A stretch of 64,000 bases of DNA from contig NZ_LGRA01000021.1 in NCBI RefSeq assembly GCF_003116095.1, positions 2,146,755 to 2,210,754 of the forward strand, written 5' to 3'. The notes below the pieces were generated by a model that saw nothing but the letters and a program-made list of their open reading frames with translations, did no database searches and was not told the origin of the DNA. Below, piece by piece: positions 60,980 to 64,000 of the stretch. This stretch comes from Azospirillum sp. TSO35-2. Its GTDB lineage: Bacteria > Pseudomonadota > Alphaproteobacteria > Azospirillales > Azospirillaceae. The stretch's first letter is position 1. Each line of letters begins with the position of its first letter. The translations under genes were made by a program, and so were the position numbers.

Positions 60980-61837
60980 TTACGCCAGCTTCTGCTTCAG
61001 GAACTGCACGCTGCGCGTCCAGGCGAGGTCGGCGGCCTCCTTGTTGTAGCGCTCGGCCGAGGTGTCGTTGTGGAAGGCGTGGTTGACGCCGGGATAGACC
61101 AGGATCTGGTGCTCCACCCCGGCCTTCTTCAGCGCCTCGTCATAGGCGGGGATGCCGGCGTTCACCCGGTCGTCCAGTCCGGCGTAATGCAGCATCAGCG
61201 GCGCCTTGACCGTGGCAACCAGCGCCGGATCGGGCGTCGGGCCGTAGAAGGCGACGCCGGCCTTGAGGTCGGGCGCCTTGATCGCCAGCCGGTTGACCAT
61301 GCCGCCGCCCCAGCAGAAACCGATCGCCCCGACCTTGGCCGAGGAATAGCGGTAGGCCATCAGGTAGCTCATCGCCGCGACCAGATTGTTGACCGTCTTG
61401 TCGGCGTCGAGCTGCCCGAACATGTCGCGCGCCTTGTCGGCGTCCGACGGCGTGCCGCCCAGCGGCGACAGCAGGTCGGGGGCGAGCGCGACGAAGCCCT
61501 CGGTCGCCAGCCGCCGGGTGACGTCCTCGACATAGGCGTTCAGGCCGCGATTCTCGTGGATGACGATCACCGCCGGCGCCTTGTCGGCCAGCTTCGGCCG
61601 GGCGAGATAGCCAGCAATGTCGCCGGTGGCGCCCTGGAAAGACACCTTTTCCGCCGCAAGCCGGCTGTCGTCCGCCGCGACCACGGCGGCACGGGCGTAG
61701 TTCGGCTCGATGGCGGCCAGGATCGCCGGGATGGCGGTGGCGCTGCCCGCCAGCACCGCCAGCCGTTCCAGGAACACCCGGCGCGGCAGCGGCGCGTGGG
61801 TGTATTCGTCGTACAGGTCGATGATGCGCTGGTCCAT
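60980..61837 (-). CDS. Dienelactone hydrolase family protein with a Tat signal
   Basis: An alpha/beta hydrolase of 285 residues. The catalytic triad is Cys175 in IGFCWGGGM, an aspartate at 222-223 in GLDDRVNAG and His253 in PGVNHAFHND. Residues 18-45 form a twin-arginine signal (PRRVFLERLAVLAGSATAIP), so a folded enzyme is probably exported to the periplasm. The N-terminal 17 residues ahead of the arginines (MDQRIIDLYDEYTHAPL) are usual in this subgroup. Substrate is not known. ATG at 61837 was chosen instead of a 20-codon longer frame. It is convergent with the isochorismatase-like gene. Confidence 0.9.
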   Translation of the reverse strand: MDQRIIDLYDEYTHAPLPRRVFLERLAVLAGSATAIPAILAAIEPNYARAAVVAADDSRLAAEKVSFQGATGDIAGYLARPKLADKAPAVIVIHENRGLNAYVEDVTRRLATEGFVALAPDLLSPLGGTPSDADKARDMFGQLDADKTVNNLVAAMSYLMAYRYSSAKVGAIGFCWGGGMVNRLAIKAPDLKAGVAFYGPTPDPALVATVKAPLMLHYAGLDDRVNAGIPAYDEALKKAGVEHQILVYPGVNHAFHNDTSAERYNKEAADLAWTRSVQFLKQKLA

Positions 61838-61935
61838 CCGTCGGGCCCCCCGTTTGTCTTTTCGCGCAGCGGTCGCGGAGAAGAGTGGTGGCGCCATCGG
61901 CCGTTGGCAACAGCGCCGATTCCCAGCCTTTCGCC

Positions 61936-62712
61936 CTATGACGTCGCGGTTTGGGACGTCTCGGTTTGCGACTCGCCCTGCAGGCTCGCCGGTTCGCCGA
62001 CCGGGGTCAGCTCGCTCGGCGAATATTCCACCAGCAGCCCGTCACGCATCTCCAGCACGCGGTCCATCCGGCGGGCGAGGTCGAGATTGTGCGTCGCCAC
62101 CAGCGCGCCGACCCGCGCCTGCCGGACGATGGCCGACAGCATGGCGAAGACATGCTCCGCCGTGTGGGGATCGAGGTTGCCGGTCGGCTCGTCGGCGATC
62201 AGCAGCGACGGCGCGTTGGCCAGTGCGCGGGCGATGGCGACGCGCTGCTGCTCGCCGCCCGACAGGCGGGCCGGACGGTGGGTGGCACGCGCCTCCAGCC
62301 CGACCATGCGCAGCAGCTCGTCGGCGCGCTGCCGGGCGATGGACTTCGACACGCCAGCGATCATCTGCGGCAGGACGATGTTCTCCCGCGCCGAAAACTC
62401 CGGCAGCAGGTGGTGGAACTGGTAGACGAAGCCGATGGAGCGGCGCCGCACCTCGGTCCGCTTGCCGTCGTCCAGGTTCGACACGTCGGTCCCGGCGATC
62501 CGCACGGTGCCCGAGGTCGGCCGTTCCAGCAGGCCGGCGATGTGCAGCAGCGTCGATTTGCCCGCCCCCGACGGGCCGACCAGCGCCACCAGCTCGCCGG
62601 CACCGACCCGCAGGTCGGCCCCGCGCAGCACCTCCAGCGTTTCGCCCGCCTGTTCGAAGCGGCGGACGATGCCCGTCAGTTCCAGCATGTCGTTTCGATT
62701 GGGCTCACTCAT
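61936..62712 (-). CDS. lolD: Lipoprotein-releasing ABC transporter ATP-binding protein
   Basis: ATPase of the Lol system that extracts outer-membrane lipoproteins from the inner membrane. The 258-residue protein has Walker A GPSGAGKSTLLH near residue 46, the LolD-typical FVYQFHHLLPEFSARENI near 95, signature LSGGEQQRVAIARAL near 150 and Walker B LLIADEPTGNLD near 168. A Ser/Thr/Gln-rich tail of about 25 residues is added. The ATG start lies inside the end of the permease gene, an 8-base overlap, which binds both into one operon. Confidence 0.95.
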   Translation of the reverse strand: MSEPNRNDMLELTGIVRRFEQAGETLEVLRGADLRVGAGELVALVGPSGAGKSTLLHIAGLLERPTSGTVRIAGTDVSNLDDGKRTEVRRRSIGFVYQFHHLLPEFSARENIVLPQMIAGVSKSIARQRADELLRMVGLEARATHRPARLSGGEQQRVAIARALANAPSLLIADEPTGNLDPHTAEHVFAMLSAIVRQARVGALVATHNLDLARRMDRVLEMRDGLLVEYSPSELTPVGEPASLQGESQTETSQTATS

Positions 62713-63952
62713 AGCGCAGGGCCTCCACCGGATCGAGCCGGGCGGCGCGCCAGGACGGGTAGATGGTCGCGGCGAAGGACAGGCCGAGCGCCATCAGCGT
62801 CACCTGCGTCACCTCGCTCCAGTCGATCCGGGCCGGCAGGTGCGACAGGAAATAGATCTCGGCGTTGAACAGGTTGGTGCCGGTCAGCCCCTGGATCACC
62901 TGCCGGATGCTCTCGATGTTCAGCGCGAAGGACACGCCCAGCGCCACCCCCAGCACCGTGCCGGTCACCCCGACGCTGGCGCCGGACAGGAAGAAGATGC
63001 GCATGATCATGCCGCGCGTCGCCCCCATGGTGCGCAGGATGGCGATGTCGCGGCCCTTGTCCTTCACCAGCATGATCAGGCTGGAGATGATGTTGAAGGC
63101 CGCCACCATGATGATCAGCGACAGGATCAGGAACATCACGTTGCGCTCGACCTGCAGCGCGGTGAAGAAGCTGGCGTTGGACTGCTGCCAGTCGACCACC
63201 CGCCCCTCGCCCGCCACCACCGACTGCACCGCGGCGCGCGCGGCGCCGATCTGCATCGGGTCGTTGACGAAGACCTCCAGCGAGGTCACGGCGTCGCCGG
63301 TGCGGAAGAAGGCTTGCGCCTCCTCCAGCGGCAGGAAGATGAAGTTGTTGTCGTACTCGAACATGCCGACGTCGAAGATCGCGCCGATCGGGTAGCTGCG
63401 CATCCGCGGCACGGTGCCGAAGGCGGTGACGTTGCCCTGCGGCGCGATCAGCGTCAGCTGGTCGCCGACCGACAGCCCCAGCCGCTGCGCCATGCGCACG
63501 CCGATGGCGATGCGGTCCTCGCCGAAATCCTCGGCCGAGCCGCGGATGACGTTGGTGGCCAGCGTCGGGCGGACGCGGAAATCCTCCGGCCGCACCCCGC
63601 GCACCACGGCGCCGGAGGCGGCGCCGCGCACCGACACCAGCGCCTGTCCCTCCACCGTCGGGGTGACGTTGGTCACGCCGGGGGTGTTGCGCAGCCGGCC
63701 GGTCAGGATGTCGAAGTCGGGCAGCGGCCCGCCGCGCGCGTTGTAGACGTTCAGATGGCCGTTGAGGCCGAGCACCCGGCCCAGCAGCTCCGCCCGGAAG
63801 CCGTTCATCACCGCCATCACGATGATGAGCGTCGCCACGCCGAGCGCGATGCCCAGCAGCGAGAACCCCGCGATGACCGAGATGAACCCTTCCTGGCGGC
63901 GCGCCCGAAGGTAACGCATCGCGACCATGCGTTCGAAGGCGTTGAAGATCAT
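62705..63952 (-). CDS. Lipoprotein-releasing system permease (LolC/LolE/LolF type)
   Basis: Inner-membrane permease of 415 residues with one N-terminal helix (about 20-45), a large periplasmic MacB-like domain (about 50-265) and three C-terminal helices (about 275-300, 325-350 and 380-400). FERMVAMRYLRARRQEGFIS at the N-terminus, VIAGFSLLGIALGVATLIIV and VEALRYE at the C-terminus are family-typical. LolC and LolE cannot be separated by eye. Only one permease gene is seen, so the transporter may be the LolDF type with a permease homodimer, unless a second gene lies outside the window. The gene start is 48 bases from the window end. Confidence 0.93.
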   Translation of the reverse strand: MIFNAFERMVAMRYLRARRQEGFISVIAGFSLLGIALGVATLIIVMAVMNGFRAELLGRVLGLNGHLNVYNARGGPLPDFDILTGRLRNTPGVTNVTPTVEGQALVSVRGAASGAVVRGVRPEDFRVRPTLATNVIRGSAEDFGEDRIAIGVRMAQRLGLSVGDQLTLIAPQGNVTAFGTVPRMRSYPIGAIFDVGMFEYDNNFIFLPLEEAQAFFRTGDAVTSLEVFVNDPMQIGAARAAVQSVVAGEGRVVDWQQSNASFFTALQVERNVMFLILSLIIMVAAFNIISSLIMLVKDKGRDIAILRTMGATRGMIMRIFFLSGASVGVTGTVLGVALGVSFALNIESIRQVIQGLTGTNLFNAEIYFLSHLPARIDWSEVTQVTLMALGLSFAATIYPSWRAARLDPVEALRYE

Positions 63953-64000
63953 GCGGGGGTCCTGTGGGTGGGCGGAAGCGATGCCCTAGATAAGAACGTG

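Overview
The window is a GC-rich, gene-dense chromosomal segment that looks like an alphaproteobacterium of the Rhodospirillales, most likely Azospirillum or a close relative. The basis is very high GC with GC-ending codons, the alphaproteobacterial division and cell wall (dcw) gene order with rnpB and an amidase gene just upstream, an FtsZ with a very long Gln/Pro-rich linker, an ATP12-type chaperone gene next to crcB/rluC-like genes, and a ppx-rlmE-guaB neighbourhood. No database search was possible, so the genus is an inference. Almost everything here is housekeeping. I found no phage, intact insertion sequence, CRISPR array, tRNA, rRNA or defence system.

Layout: 1-4497 holds the end of an unknown membrane protein gene, an Uup-type ABC-F ATPase, an EamA transporter and a peptidoglycan amidase. 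At 4570-4975 lies RNase P RNA (rnpB). It is followed by about 700 bases without a gene that carry DnaA-box-like sites and, directly on the mraZ promoter, four 10-bp-spaced repeats that match the known MraZ target pattern. From 5672 to 25647 runs an uninterrupted dcw cluster: mraZ, rsmH, ftsL, ftsI, murE, murF, mraY, murD, ftsW, murG, a small unknown gene, murC, murB, ddl, ftsQ, ftsA, ftsZ. Nine junctions are 4-base ATGA overlaps, so translation is tightly coupled. lpxC follows after a terminator.

At 27206-34319 are hemerythrin, ligA, a hypothetical gene, guaB, rlmE and a ppx/gppA-type gene. The bamD and recN genes that usually sit between lpxC and ligA in alphaproteobacteria are absent. A periplasmic binding protein gene (34427-35650) is followed by a 900-base gene-free stretch with REP-like repeats and a strong bidirectional terminator that serves no annotated gene. 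From 36563 come an ABC1 kinase and a queuosine cluster (queA, tgt, queF, queG) that makes preQ0 to queuosine chemistry possible from one locus. At 41991-47840 are a heptad-repeat protein, an Eis-like acetyltransferase, a chemoreceptor, a CYTH phosphatase, two tiny membrane proteins and a stand-alone ACT-domain protein.

The last third holds psd-pssA (phosphatidylethanolamine synthesis), a BMP-type nucleoside-like ABC transporter operon (55442 down to 50567), ygfZ, a PRC-barrel protein, the compact crcB-rluC-like-HAD-ATP12 operon, an isochorismatase-like protein lacking the usual cysteine, a Tat-exported dienelactone hydrolase and lolD with one lolC/E-type permease. Three GC-rich palindromic elements of one style (37941, 53745, 57330) lie between genes.
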